This document shows, piece by piece, positions 11,091 through 23,176 of a DNA stretch of 64,000 nucleotides (position 1 is the first letter of the stretch; each line of letters starts with the position of its first letter). Source of the stretch: Manihot esculenta (Eukaryota; Streptophyta; Magnoliopsida; Malpighiales; Euphorbiaceae); NCBI RefSeq assembly GCF_001659605.2, contig NC_035172.2, forward strand, positions 32,787,342 through 32,851,341. Reading direction: 5' to 3'. Under the pieces are notes generated by a model. That model saw only the letters and a program-made list of their open reading frames with translations, did not search any database and was not told the origin of the DNA. Both the position numbers and the translations under genes were made by a program.

Positions 11091-12377
11091 AAGCAGAAAC
11101 AGCCACCAGCAGAAAAATTCAAGGTACCTCCTCCCTTCCCCAAAAGATTTGCAAGGTCTCAAAAAGAAAAAGAGGAGAAAGAAATACTTGAGACCTTTCG
11201 CAAGGTGGAAATCAACATTCCCCTACTTGATGTTGTAAAGCAAATTCCAAGGTATGCTAAGTTCCTCAAAGAGCTATGCACCAACCGAAGGAAACTTGCT
11301 GAACGTGAAAAGGTGAGTGTGGGGGAGTGTGTCTCAGCTGTTATTCAAAGAAAACTTCCAGTCAAATGCAAGGATAGAGGGATGTTCGCTGTTTCATGCA
11401 AGATAGGCAACGTGGGGATAAAGAAAGCCATGTGTGACCTTGGAGCTTCAATCAATGTCATGCCCCTCTCTATTTTTAATTTATTGAATGCAGGTTCACT
11501 AAAAGGCACCAGCATTGTAATTCAATTGGCTGACCGATCCATCGTCCATCCCAAGGGAGTGCTAGAAGATGTGTTGGTACAAGTTGACCAACTAGTCTTC
11601 CCAGCAGATTTTTACGTGATTGACATGGAGGAGGATAAGGGCAAAATCACCTCTGACATCCTACTTGGGAGACCATTCTTGAGCACAGCAAGAACCAAAA
11701 TTGATGTGCATGATGGCACATTAACCATGGAGTTTGAAGGGGAGATTATCAAATTCAATGTTTATGAAGCTATGAAATTCCCTAAAGATGTTTCTCCTGT
11801 TTATAGCCTTGATGTCATTGATGACTTGAGCCAAGAAGTCTTTGATTTTGATCTAGAGGAAACACTCCATGCCGATTTGTGCAAATATGAAGAGATGGAC
11901 AGAAACCGCTCAGAGACAGACCAGACAGTGATGTGGGCAGTTTCTGCGAGTGATCTGCCCAAATCACCCAGGCAATCTGCCCAAATCAGTGAGCAGACAG
12001 ACATGACAGAAGGAGTTTTGCCCAGATCACAGGATGATTTGCCCAAATCAACAGGAAATCTGCCCCAATCAACCAGCAGACAGCAGGCTGAGACAAAGAC
12101 AGAAAGTGTACCAGATCTGAAGCCCCTGCCAGATCACCTCAAATATGCCTACTTGGGGGCTGGAAATACACTCCCAATAATCATTTCCAACCAGCTCAGC
12201 CAAGAAGAAGAGGAAAAGCTCCTTGATGTGTTAAGGAAGCACAAAAAAGCAATTGGGTGGACCTTGGAGGACATAAAAGGCACCTCAAGACCATTCGGTG
12301 GAGGCTCAAGACAGGATGCAGCACATGGAAAGCATGTTGCAGCTGCTGGTTCAACACTTTCTGCCCACAGACCATGA
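11091..12377 (+). pseudogene. Athila-1 protease plus fused RT start and ORF3 tail
   Basis: The frame open from 11205 (and readable from 11091) encodes the aspartic protease region: MCDLGASINVMPLSIFN (here DLGAS replaces DSGAS, as in Athila), ILLGRPFLSTARTKIDV, then a linker rich in SDLPKS repeats, then [19 protein letters not shown] and GWTLEDIKG, the start of RT. After about 12280 the sequence jumps to the last 30 codons of ORF3, which are read here out of frame. The same bases in another frame give RMQHMESMLQLLVQHFLP, close to the end of the Athila-2 ORF3 product. Confidence 0.85.
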
Positions 12378-12399
12378 CAACCAGTGATTTGGCCGGGTG

Positions 12400-13407
12400 A
12401 TTTGCCCAAATCACCTGCTCAAATCACCCACATCCCAGGCAGTCCCTTTCCTTCTCCTTATTAATTTTTTCATATTTATATTTAAACATTGAGGACAATG
12501 TTTGCAATAGGTGTGGGGGTACTGTTAGGTTCTTTATGCATTGATTCCATCATCTTTTGCTTTCTACTTGTGTCTTTTTGCTTCTTTTTGCATCTTTTTG
12601 CCCCATAAACACACACCAAAATTTTTTCTTCTTTCACACATTTTTTTTCACACACACACACAGAATTTTGACTTAGCTTTTGCCCTACTTAGCATAGATA
12701 ACAAGGTTAAAAGAGCTTTCTATCTCATGACCCCATTGATTTTCCACCCCTTTAAGCCTAAATTGAATCATTCACAGTTTAATACCTTCACTTAGGGAGT
12801 TCTTTTCTTGAATTGAATCCTTAAACTTGTTGTGGTCAAGGGAAATAAAAATATAAATACATGCAAATAAAAAGTTGGTGTAGCCCCCTGAGAGCTGATT
12901 TGCCCAAACTGTTATGAAAAGAAAAGAAAAAGAAAAACCAGCACAAAGCACAAATCATAAAAACTGTTCCAATGGCCAAATAAGCTATGAACAGAGCTAG
13001 TAGCCACTTAAACAAGTGACTGACTGAGTAACCGGGGGTGGGTATCACCAATATGCACCTTCGCGTAAAAAGATTAGCGACTTTTTCAGGCAAGAATAAA
13101 AAGTGCTGCTGAATAAAATAAAATAAAACACTCAAAGAAGGGCAAGTCACTCTTAGAGGTTGCATTGAGCTCATATAAAGAGAATAAGCATGAATGAATA
13201 AAAAACCTTTCCTTTGACCATGTTAGGTAAGGGGAAACAAGGAAAAGAGAAGAACAACCTTGGTGCATGTATTCTATACTGTTATACTTCAATTTAGGAG
13301 TCTAGGGGGGCTGATTAAGTGGTACTTAGGCTCAAAAGAAAAAGGGGCCTGATTGACTAAGTTATTTATTGCTTGAGGACAAGCAAAAAGTTAGGTGTGG
13401 GGGTATT
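12400..13407. other. Athila-1 noncoding tail between ORF3 end and 3' LTR
   Basis: No gene. The stretch has CA- and T-rich low-complexity patches (12590-12670) and one copy of a unit around 12955-13085 that occurs as a tandem pair in Athila-2 (36185-36430). Confidence 0.7.
13393..13407 (+). promoter_or_regulatory. Polypurine tract of Athila-1
   Basis: AGGTGTGGGGGTATT lies directly before the 3' LTR. The same tract, in reverse complement, abuts the 3' LTR of Athila-2 at 35857-35871. Confidence 0.85.
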
Positions 13408-15015
13408 TGATCAAGCATAATTTAGCCACATTTTTATTATATTTATTACTGTTTATTTACACATTTTTCTAGCTTAATTTGTGTTTTTGTTATGTTTTTA
13501 CAGAAAAGGAAGAAATTGGAAAGTTGGAGAAAAAGTGAAGAAAAAGCTGGAAAAGTGATTGGGTCAAAGTGATTTGCCCAAATCACTCGCAGAAACTGGC
13601 CAAATCACTCGCAGAGACAGAGACAGAAACTGAACTGAATCCCAGAAAGCGATTGGGGCAGATTGGGCAAGTGATTTGCCCAAATCACTCGCAGAAACTG
13701 CCCAAATCACCTTGACAGCAGAAGTTGACAGCAGAGCCGGAAAAGTGCAGAAATTAGAAATTCGAATTATCAGAAGTCCAAATCTAACTCAATCACTACC
13801 AACATAATTCCAGGAGCCACGAGAAAATTTCTCACCTAAGGAATTCCTTTTACAATTAAAATCCACATCCAAAGAGAAATCAAAGACCAAGTCAAGAAGG
13901 GATTTCAAAACCCTAGATGGATGAAATTCTCCAACTATAAAAGAGCAACCTCCAAACCAGCAAAGGAGATCTCTTTCTGCATCTGCCATCTTCGGAAATT
14001 CTCCAGCAACACAGCAGAAATTTACAATTAAAATCCACATCCAAAGAGGAATCAAAGACCAAGTCAAGAAGGGATTTCAAAACCCTAGATGGATGAAATT
14101 CTCCAACTATAAAAGAGCAACCTCCAAACCAGCAAAGGAGATATCTTTCTGCATCTGCCATCTTCGGAAATTCTCCAGCAACACAGCATAAACTTTCCTT
14201 CTTTCTTTTCTTCTTTATTTTTGTGTATTTTAGTCACCATGAGTGGCTAAATTCATTATTTTCTAGTTGAAGTTGAGAATATTCAGATTTGTGATGAATT
14301 GGGAGGTTTAATACTCCATTGTTGAACTCTTGCTTGTTTCAATATTTATGCAATCTGATCCTTTCCATAATTATTACTTTGCTTTTAGAATCAATAAGGG
14401 CCCATTGCTTTTAAATTGCTTAAGTGATAAATTGTTTGAATGATTTAAATCCGTAATTGCTTAAATTGTTTGAACATAAATATAATCAGTTGCATAACCT
14501 AGCCTTGACCACGCGGTTGGCAAGGATAGAATTGGGTTTCTCTAAGTCTTAATGCGATCAACGGTTGTTCGATGCTAAATGCCCCAAGGACGTTCCTTGG
14601 CAACTTGTTGATCAGTGTTTGATTAGCGAACGTTTCCTAATAGAACTAGAACTAAGGAGGAATTTGGATTGTGAGAAGCGTCTTCCACAACCAAAACTGA
14701 TTTATTGAAATCAAATAGGAGTCTTTAATAATCAATGATCAATTCTGAACAAACTGAATTAGGCTCACACTTCAGCTAGAATCTCTTTCCCATTGATATT
14801 CTCACTTATTTAAATTATTCTTCTCTTTTGCTTTTAGCTTTTAACTCATCAAAACAAACCCCCCTCTTTTACTTATTTGTTATTACTTGCCTTAATCATT
14901 ATTAGGAAGATACTTGGTGTCAATTCCCTGTGGTTCGACCCTATTGCCACTATCTGCAAATTTATTTGTTGATTGATAATAGGTTATTTTTTACGGCTTC
15001 GACAACCGCTTATCA
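13408..15015 (+). repeat. 3' LTR of Athila-1 (1608 bp) with internal duplication
   Basis: Same ends as the 5' LTR but about 170 bases longer, because a segment at about 13851-14020 is repeated in tandem at about 14023-14190. The duplicated unit includes ATGAAATTCTCCAACTATAA and therefore the likely TATA region. The rest differs from the 5' LTR by only a few bases. Confidence 0.95.
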
Positions 15016-15020
15016 CACAT

Positions 15021-16514
15021 AATTGCCGGATTATCAAAAAATGCTATATTTATCTCCACCTTATAACAATATAAAAGGAGAATAATCACAAAGATAAAGA
15101 TACGCTATTCTCTCACAATACTTAAGTTCTAAGCAATTCATTACATTCGTCATTTTCTCTAGTATATTGACTTGAGTGTCAGAATAGCTGCTATAACCAC
15201 CCACCACTTCACTTATATCTTGTTTTTCGGCTACATCAGATAGTAAATTCAAAAATTCATATTTTCAAAGAAAAAATACATATAATTGCAATCACTTATT
15301 TTAACATTTCTTATTTCATTACATTAAAAATTTACATTATATCTTATCGAGTATAGTCCACAAAATTCCTCAAAATTCATAAGCATGAAGTTTTAGTAAC
15401 TATTAAAAATCATTGGGAGAGGCTAAGAAAATAACTACTGCTATTATACTACTAACTTTTGAGCGATTGATTATATATAGATGTGAAAGTATTTTTTTCA
15501 TTTTAAATTCATTTATGAGCTAACTTATAAATATATTTATTTAATTAAAATTATTTAAAGTTAATTAATTAATTATTTTAAATTAAAATTTATCATATTC
15601 ATAAATAAATTAAATTTCTCATGAGGTATTTAAAATTTAAATTGTTAAAAATTTAGTATATCTCAACTAGTTTGTTAAACGAATCAAATTTAAAATATAT
15701 TAATATTTAATTTAAATTCAAAATGAGTTAAGTTTATTTTCGGTTCAAAACTTAAAAAATTTTCAAAATTTAACTATTTAAAACTCAGTACATTTATACT
15801 GCTAAAATCAAAATTTAAATTCTGTTTATCGGTGAAAAATAACTTATTTTTAAAAAAATTTTCTCTATAAAAAATATTTTTCATGGAAAATAATTTTTAA
15901 ATTTATATATAAAAATCTTAATAAAAATCTTAAAAGGAAAAAATAACTCTTTATTTAAAAAAAAAATATTTTTTTAAAATGATTTATTCTTTTCTTTGAT
16001 TAAGAAAATATTTTTCATTTATTAACATTTTTTAAATATTTAAAATACTATTAAAATAAAAAATACTTTTCAGAAAAATATTTTTCAAAAATAAATAATT
16101 ATTTTAAACTAAAAATGGGCAGTATATATAAACAGTAAGCACAAATAATTATATATCCAATTATTTTTTAAAAGGGCCTTGTTTAAATTCTACAAGTAAG
16201 ACTCCAAATTCATTGGTTCTTGAGTATGTGCCTTCATGTTTGTATCCTATAACAGAGAGCAGATTAAATATAATGTTCAATCACCAATAATTTCGGCTTC
16301 AACTCCGAGTCCAGTTGTGCAATGTCAATTCACCTGCAACTAAAGATATATATGGAATATCAAAATAATGCATAATTAGATTTATTTATGTAGCTTCAAA
16401 TGGCTTGTTGCAAGCATTAATGTTATCTAAGCAACTTCTATAATAGATAGTTTCAGCCAATTCCATGCGATAAGATAGTTTCAGCCAGCTACATGCTTAC
16501 ATTTCTCTCTAGCC
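15021..16514. other. AT-rich flank upstream of LecRK1
   Basis: No gene seen. The middle (15480-16140) is very AT-rich with many runs like AAAATATTTTTC. Close to the gene, GATAGTTTCAGCCA occurs twice (about 16447 and 16473). Confidence 0.6.
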
Positions 16515-16649
16515 ATGGCCATCTTCTTCTTTGATTCCCTACCTATATCTTTGCTGTTTACCTTTCTTTTACTTCTTGATCCAACCCCTTGCGTTAATTT
16601 CAACATAAATCGCTTTGATAACGACGCAACCAACATATTGTATCAAGGT

Positions 16650-17040
16650 TGATATGGAACAGTTAGACTCTTATTAGGATTAGGATTATTTTTGCATATT
16701 AGGATTTTATGTCTATTGTAAATAGCCTCCCTTGGCTATTAGGATTTTAGACTCCTATTAGAATTAGGATTAATTTTGCATATTAGGATTTTATTTCTAT
16801 TGTAAATAGCCTCCCTTGACTATTAGGATTTTAGACTCCTATTAGGATTAGGATTATTTTTGCATATTAGGATTTTATTTCTATTATAAATAGCCTCCCT
16901 TGGCTATTAGGAACTCACTTGCCAATTTTTAAGAAATTTCAATAAGACTTTTCGTCTTTTAGCCTATCTTTTCTCTTATTTCGTCTTAACCAAACGATAT
17001 TGGTTACAACTCCTGACAGAGTTTAAATAGTCCTGTATCA
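16650..17040 (+). repeat. 5' LTR (391 bp) with three internal tandem repeats
   Basis: Starts TGATATGGAACAG and ends GTCCTGTATCA. A unit of about 83 bases, containing GCATATTAGGATTTTAT and AAATAGCCTCCCTTG, occurs three times in a row at about 16664-16912. A decayed copy of the last third of this LTR is at 63336-63515. Confidence 0.93.
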
Positions 17041-17043
17041 GAT

Positions 17044-17055
17044 TGGTATCAGAGC
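17044..17055 (+). promoter_or_regulatory. Primer binding site, tRNA-Met type
   Basis: TGGTATCAGAGC lies 3 bases after the 5' LTR and matches the 3' end of initiator tRNA-Met. Confidence 0.9.
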
Positions 17056-17066
17056 AAAGTTCGACC

Positions 17067-17873
17067 ATGACAGATAACCAAGAGGCGCGACTTGCTGCGA
17101 TTGAGGCATCTTTGGCAGAATTGAGGGAGATGATCGGACAATTGACCTTGCAGCAGGGAATCCACCAACCCGCCGCCACCGCACACCCCCAACCAGTCGC
17201 CAATCCTGTGGCCGCCAATCTTGTGGTCGACAATAAGGGAAAGGCAGTCACCTATGTAGTGAAGAAAATCTTATGCTCAACTAAACAGGAGCATGAGACG
17301 CAAAGGAGGAAGATTTTTCAGGCCAAGTGTCGAGTAGGAGAGGCAATTTGCAGGCTAATTATCGATAGCTGTAGTTGTGAGAATTTGATAGCTAAGCAAT
17401 TAGTAGAAAAATTACAGTTGTCTACACAGCCTCACCCTTCACCATACAAAGTCGGATGGATTAAGGAAGGACCGACAATTGAGGTCAACAGAATCTGCAG
17501 CGTGCCTATCTCGATCGGTAAATCTTATACTGAACCTGTTAATTGTGATGTTGTGGATATGGATTGCTATGGAATTTTGCTAGGTCGCCCTTGGCAATTC
17601 GACGTTGATGCTTTGCATAAAGGGAAGGAGAATTCATACATGTTCACGTGGAATCAAAAGAAGATTACTATCTTGCCTTCCGGTTCTGCAAAACATTCTA
17701 AGGTGGAAGGGAAGCATACTGTTGCTGTTTCTACGGGAGTGCAGAAGCTATCAGGCGCAGTTGAGAAATCTAGAGGCACACTAGCTTTATTAGTAAGAGC
17801 AAAAGGTACAATGGAGGATGCACCATCTTTACCACCGCCCGTCAAAGAGTTGTTAAAGGAGTTCCTAAGATAG
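17067..17873 (+). pseudogene. Gypsy gag start fused to protease
   Basis: The ATG at 17067 opens a coiled-coil-like gag leader (ARLAAIEASLAELREMI). After about 60 residues it passes directly to the protease region (CRLIIDSCSCENLI and YGILLGRPWQFDVDA). The usual gag capsid and zinc knuckle are therefore deleted. The protease site reads DSC instead of DSG, which should harm activity. The frame ends at a TAG created by a one-base deletion near 17864; the +1 frame continues into RT. Confidence 0.85.
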
Positions 17874-20494
17874 TGGAGGAATCATCAAAGCTTCCACCCC
17901 TGCGGGATATCCAACATCAGATTGATCTCATTCCTGGATCAAAATTACCGAATCTGCCTCATTACAAGATGAGTCCAAAGGAGAGTGAAATCCTCCAAGA
18001 ACAGGTGGAAGAATTACTAAAGAAGGGGCATATTCGGGAGAGCATTAGCCCCTGCGGAGTACCTGCCCTATTAGTTCCAAAGAAAGATGGGACTTGGAGA
18101 ATGTGCGTGGATAGCAGGGCCATCAACAAAATTACAGTTCAATATCGATTTCCTATCCCACGATTGGATGACATGCTAGATCAGCTATCCGGGGCTAAAG
18201 TCTTTTCTAAAATCGACCTTAAAAGTGGCTATCACCAAGTTCGGATCAAGGAGGGAGATGAATGGAAGACTGCCTTCAAGACTAAGGAAGGCTTGTATGA
18301 GTGGCTGGTTATGCCCTTTGGTTTAACAAATGCACCTAGCACTTTTATGCGACTCATGAACTAGGTTTTGCGTCCTTTCTTACGCAAATTTGTGGTTGTT
18401 TATTTTGATGACATTTTGATATTTAGTCGCAGTGAGGAAGAACATCTTCAGCATCTCCGTCAAGTCATGACAGTCCTACAAGAAAGTGAGTTGATTATTA
18501 ATCTTAAGAAGTGCATCTATATGACGGAGCGCGTTCTGTTCCTGGGATTCGTTGTTAGTGCAGAAGGGATACATGTTGATGAGACGAAGGTAGAAGCAAT
18601 ACGAAATTGGCCCATCCCCAAAACTATTTCTGAAGTTCGCAGCTTTCATGGCCTTGCCACTTTCTACCGACGGTTTATCAGAAATTTCAGCAGCATCGTT
18701 GCCCCTATCACATATTGCTTGAAGAAAGAGAGAGTGTAGAAATTTGCATGGACTGAAGCTGCCAACAAGAACATTGAAGAGATTAAAGATAAGCTTACTT
18801 CTGCCCCTATTCTTGCTCTACCTGATTTTGATAAACTGTTTGAGATTGAATGTGATGCTTGTGGAGTTGGGATTGGAGGAGTATTGTCACAGTCTAAAAG
18901 GCCTATTGCCTTCTTTAGTGAGAAACTGAATAAAGCTAGAAAGAAGTGGTCTACTTATGAGCAAGAACTATATGCAGTATTCCGGATTTTTAAAACTTGG
19001 GAGCAGTATTTGACGGGACGAGAATTTATTATTCACACAGATCATCAGTCTCTGATCCATTTTAAAACTCAAAAACATGTGAATAAGATGCATGCACGAT
19101 GGGCAGCTTACTTTGGAGCCTTTTATTATGTCATCAAACATAAGGCTGGCCATAGTAATAAGGTGGCAGATGCTTTGAGTAGGAGGGCTGCTCTGTTGAT
19201 TACAGTTAATCAGGAGGTTGTAGGTTTTGAATTCCTGAAGGATTTGTATGCTATAGATAATGATTTTGCTGATATATGGGCTAGAGTCCAGACTCACCAG
19301 CCTACTGATGGGTTCTTGATACATGATGACTTTCTTTTTAAGGAGAACAGGTTATGCATCCCTCGATCTTCCTTGCGGGAGAAGTTGATTCGCAAGATCC
19401 ATGGAGGAGGTTTGAGTGGTCATTTGGGGCGTGACAAGACTATTGCTGGGTTGGAGGAACGTTTTTACTGGCCTGAATTAAAAAAGGATACAGGTCGAAT
19501 GGTTCAGAAGTGTCCAGTGTGTCAAACTCAGAAGGGACATTCGCAGAATACAGGCTTATACACTCCACTGCCTATTCCAGCCCATCCTTGGGAGGACTTG
19601 TCTATGGATTTTGTTCTTGGTCTTCCACGTACTCAACGTGGATCTGATTCCATTTTTGTTGTTGTTGACAGGTTCTCTAAAATGGCGCACTTCATTCCCT
19701 GCAAGAAAACTAATGATGCTTCCCATGTAGCAAAACTGTTTTTTCAGGAGATTGTTCGCTTACATGGTGTCCCCAAAACCATTACTTCTGATAGAGATGT
19801 GAAGTTTCTAGCTCACTTCTGGGTGACTTTATGGAAACGCTTCGGGACTGAACTTCGATACAGCAGTGCTGCTCACCCCCAAATTTATGGACAAACTGAA
19901 GTGGTAAACCGCACGCTTGACAGTCTTCTACGCTGCATCTGCAGTAACAAGAAAACTGCTTGGGATCTTGCTCTTGCCCAAGCAGAATTTGCTTACAACA
20001 GTGCGATTCACAGCTCCACAAAGATGTCACCATTTGCTGTTGTGTACAGGAAAGTCCCAGCGCATACAGTTGATCTTATTGCACTTCCCACAGGTTATCA
20101 CAACCGTCTTGCAGTAAGCAACCTGGCAAAGCAGCACGTGGATGTTTTCAAGCAAGTACAACAATGCCTTACGGAAGCCAATGATAAATATAAAGCTACA
20201 GCTAATAAATATAGGCGTTTCAAATCCTTCAATGTCGGTGATCAAGTTATGGTGTATTTACGCAAGGAGCGTGGTGGAGGACAGAAAAAGCTTGACGCCA
20301 AGAAGATTGGTCCATTCCGGATCATTCAGAAGATTAATGACAATGTCTATGTTCTTGACCTTCCACATGAGATGAAAATTTCCAAGACGTTTAACGTGGC
20401 AGATCTATTTCAGTACTATCCTGCTGAAGACAACTCAAGGTCGAGTTCTTTACAAGTGGAAGGGAATGATATGGAACAGTTAGACTCCTATTAG
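17873..20494 (+). pseudogene. Gypsy pol: RT, RNase H, integrase with two nonsense codons
   Basis: One reading frame runs from 17873 to a stop at 20494, broken by TAG at 18362-18364 and 18737-18739. RT shows [46 protein letters not shown] and YFDDILIFS. RNase H shows [14 protein letters not shown] and HTDHQSL. Integrase has the HHCC zinc region ([19 protein letters not shown] with CPVCQTQ) and the DDE core ([25 protein letters not shown], and QTEVVNRTL with the Glu). Both stops fit C-to-T changes of Gln codons. The last residues are encoded by the 3' LTR. Confidence 0.9.
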
Positions 20495-20857
20495 GATTAT
20501 GATTATTTTTGCATATTAGGATTTTATTTCTATTGTAAATAGCCTCCCTTGGCTATTAGGATTTTAGACTCCTATTAGGATTAGGATTAATTTTGCATAT
20601 TAGGATTTTATTTCTATTGTAAATAGCTTCCCTTGACTATTAGGATTTTAAACTCCTATTAGGATTAGGATTATTTTTGCATATTAGGATTTTATTTCTA
20701 TTATAAATAGCCTCCCTTGGCTATTAGGAACTCACTTGCAAATTTTTAAGAAATTTCAATAAGACTTTTCGTCTTTTAGCCTATCTTTTCTCTTATTTCG
20801 TCTTAACCAAACGATATTGGTTATAACTCCTGACGGAGTCTAAATAGTCCTGTATCA
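20467..20857 (+). repeat. 3' LTR (391 bp)
   Basis: Same length and ends as the 5' LTR, with about ten single-base differences. It contains the end of the pol frame (28 bases) and the same triple 83-base repeat. Confidence 0.93.
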
Positions 20858-21349
20858 AAGGTGATGCAGTGCCTTCTGTTGGAGCTGTTGAATTAATTAA
20901 CAAGCTTACTTATCTATGTCGTGTGGGTTGGGTCACCTATGCAGAAAGTGTGCAGCTTTGGGACTCTCAAACAGGGAAGCTTTCTGATTTCTCAACCCAT
21001 TTTTCCTTCATCATTGACACTCAAGGTCGTTCATCTTACGGCCATGGACTTGTGTTTTTTCTTGCTCCTGAGGGATTTCAAATTCCTCCAAATTCTGCTG
21101 GTGGGTTCTTAGGCCTATTTAATACTTCAACTAGTGACTCTTCTCAGAATCATATTGTTACTGTCGAGTTTGATTCTTTCTCGAATCCAGAATGGGATCC
21201 TCCGGTTAAGCATGTTGGGATCAATAATAATTCTATTGCTTCTGCTGTATACACACCTTGGAATGCTAGCTTTCACAGTGGAGATACTGCTGATGCATGG
21301 ATTGCTTACAATGCTACAAATAAGAATTTGAGTGTGTTTTGGAGTTATT

Positions 21350-21634
21350 GAAGAGATGTTATATACCACCAGAGCCAAACGACGTCGCAGGAAAGCAAAA
21401 GACGGGTGCAAATCCAGAAGCAAGACGACGCCCGTAAAGAAAGCAATTAAATCGGCACCGTTTCATATATAAATGTAACTTACGTCAGAGGAATCCAGAA
21501 AATTCAAGAAAAGTCAAGAACATAGTTAGAATTCAGTTTCTCCAAATGTGTATATATACATGAAAATCTCCAAATCAAGAATATACAAAATTCTCAATTT
21601 TCATTCCCAATTTTAGCTATTCTCTTCATGGTAT
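21350..21634 (+). mobile_element. ~285-bp non-autonomous insertion in LecRK1 lectin domain
   Basis: Compared with the other LecRK genes, this stretch interrupts the lectin coding sequence between SVFWSY and QTTTNP. It starts TGAAGAGA and ends TCTCTTCA, an 8-base inverted match. The right side continues TGGTATCA, like a primer site after a LTR, and TGTTATATACC near 21357 looks like a Copia LTR start. It is either a MITE with TA duplication or a solo-LTR/TRIM-like relic; the exact bounds are uncertain by a few bases. Confidence 0.65.
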
Positions 21635-23176
21635 CAAACAACTACAAATCCAAAGGAAAATACTAGTATATCTTACGTAATTGATCTTATGAGGGTTTTG
21701 CCTGAGCAGGTCACTATTGGATTTTCTGCTGCAACAGGTCAAAATGGAGAACGACATACACTTCAATCTTGGGAGTTCAGTTCAAGTTTGGATATAAACA
21801 GGAAACATGGAAACGAATCAAAGAAGAACAAAATAATAGTTGGTGTATCAGTCTCAGCTGGAGGTCTGCTGATAGCTGGAGTTATCCTAGCGTTGTTGAT
21901 TTCACGAGGAAGAAAACGAATCAGGACAAGGAGAGAAGCAGAGGCAACAGGCATAGCTTCCATTAATGAAGACCTTGAAAGAGGAGCGGGACCAAGAAGA
22001 TTTTCTTACGAGGAACTTGTTTCAGCCACCAACAACTTTTCTGAAGACAGAAAGCTAGGCCAAGGAGGGTTCGGCGCTGTTTACAAAGGATACCTCAATG
22101 ACAAAGACATGGCAATTGCTGTGAAGAAATTTTCAAGAGGCTCTAAACAAGGAAAGAAAGAGTACATCACAGAGGTGAAAACCATCAGCCAACTGAGACA
22201 CCGGAATCTTGTGCAGCTCATCGGTTGGTGTCACGACAGAAGTGAGTTTCTACTGGTTTACGAGTTCATGCCAAATGGTAGCCTTGATTATCACCTGTTC
22301 GGCAAGTCTCGTCCTCTTGCATGGGCAGTGAGGTATAAGATATCACTTGGTTTGGCCTCAGCATTGCTCTATCTTCACGAAGAGTGGGAGCAATGTGTTG
22401 TCCACCGAGACGTTAAATCAAGCAATGTAATGCTAGACTCTTGCTTTAACGTGAAGCTTGGAGACTTTGGCTTAGCTCGGCTTATGGATCATGAACTTGG
22501 TCCCCAGACAACAGAATTGGCCGGGACACTTGGGTATCTGGCCCCAGAATACGTATGCACAGGAAGAGCTAGCAAAGACTCCGACGTATACAGCTTCGGA
22601 GTGGTAGCCCTAGAAATTGCGAGTGGTAGAAAGGCAGCTGATTCCATTCAACAGAAATCAGGCGTAAGCTTGGTAGAATGGATATGGGATCTTTATGGAT
22701 GTGGAGAGCTTCAAATGGGCATTGACAAGAAGCTTCTTACAGAGTATAATGAGAAAGAAATAGAATGTTTGATGATTGTTGGATTATGGTGTGCTCATCC
22801 TGATTGCAAAGCCAGGCCATCAATAAGACAAGCAATTCAAGTGTTAAATTTTGAGGCTGCCATCCCAAATCTGCCTCCTAAAATGCCTGTTCCTATGTAT
22901 TGCTCTGTGACTTCACCAGCAGTTACTTCTACTGAAGCTTCCATCACCAAAATAAAGAAGATACAAATTGTAAATGGAAACTCAAATTTCATTTCATTAA
23001 AAAAATCTAAATTGATACAAAAAGTATGAGTCAATACCAAAATCTTCCATATTGTAAGGAAATTTATTCCTTTATCCAAAGTTAAAATTACTTCCGTGGG
23101 AAAGATAAATTCATATGGTAGGCAAGGAGCTTTTCATATTCAGAATGGGCAAGAAAAGTCAAAATAAATAAATGAG

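Larger units (their letters stand above)
8823..15015 (+). mobile_element. Athila-1: internally deleted Athila-type Gypsy element
   Basis: Both ends are exact: LTRs at 8823-10259 and 13408-15015, flanked by CACAT duplications (8818-8822 and 15016-15020). A tRNA-Asp primer site follows the 5' LTR and a polypurine tract precedes the 3' LTR. The interior is only 3.1 kb: a gag lacking its N-terminal two thirds, a protease, then a fusion of the RT start to the very end of ORF3. RT, RNase H, integrase and most of ORF3 are gone. The element is a close relative of Athila-2 on the other strand and cannot move without help. Confidence 0.95.
16650..20857 (+). mobile_element. Small Ty3/Gypsy element (Reina/CRM-like) inside LecRK1
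   Basis: The 4208-bp element has 391-bp LTRs (16650-17040, 20467-20857) and target duplications AAGGT (16645-16649, 20858-20862). A tRNA-Met primer site follows the 5' LTR and a polypurine tract, AAGTGGAAGGGAA, precedes the 3' LTR. The coding part is gag start, protease, RT, RNase H and integrase. Most of gag, including any zinc knuckle, is missing. One frameshift and two nonsense codons break the frame. The pol frame ends 28 bases inside the 3' LTR, as in CRM-type elements, but the clade is only a guess. The LTRs differ at about ten sites by eye. Confidence 0.93.
16515..23029 (+). pseudogene. LecRK1: L-type lectin receptor kinase gene split by two insertions
   Basis: The gene is in three pieces: 16515-16649 (signal peptide and first lectin strand, 45 codons ending LYQG), 20863-21349 (lectin domain, from DAVPSVGAVEL to SVFWSY) and about 21634-23029 (end of lectin, TM, kinase). 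A 4.2-kb Gypsy element splits the first two, and a ~285-bp insertion splits the last two. Within the pieces the frame is open. The kinase keeps [29 protein letters not shown] and APE. The C-terminus is unusual (KKIQIVNGNSNF and KLIQKV instead of the Ser-rich tails of its neighbours). From an ATG at 21689 a 446-residue TM-plus-kinase product without lectin domain is still readable, but whether it is expressed is unknown. Confidence 0.9.

Noticed and set aside
12541..12795. 84-codon open frame in Athila-1
   Set aside because: Low-complexity T- and CA-rich noncoding tail of the element, with no counterpart frame in Athila-2.
16650..20857. The Gypsy element in LecRK1 as a large intron
   Set aside because: It has perfect AAGGT target duplications that repeat coding bases, and its ends are TG and CA without splice sites at the gene junctions. 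The other LecRKs have no intron here.
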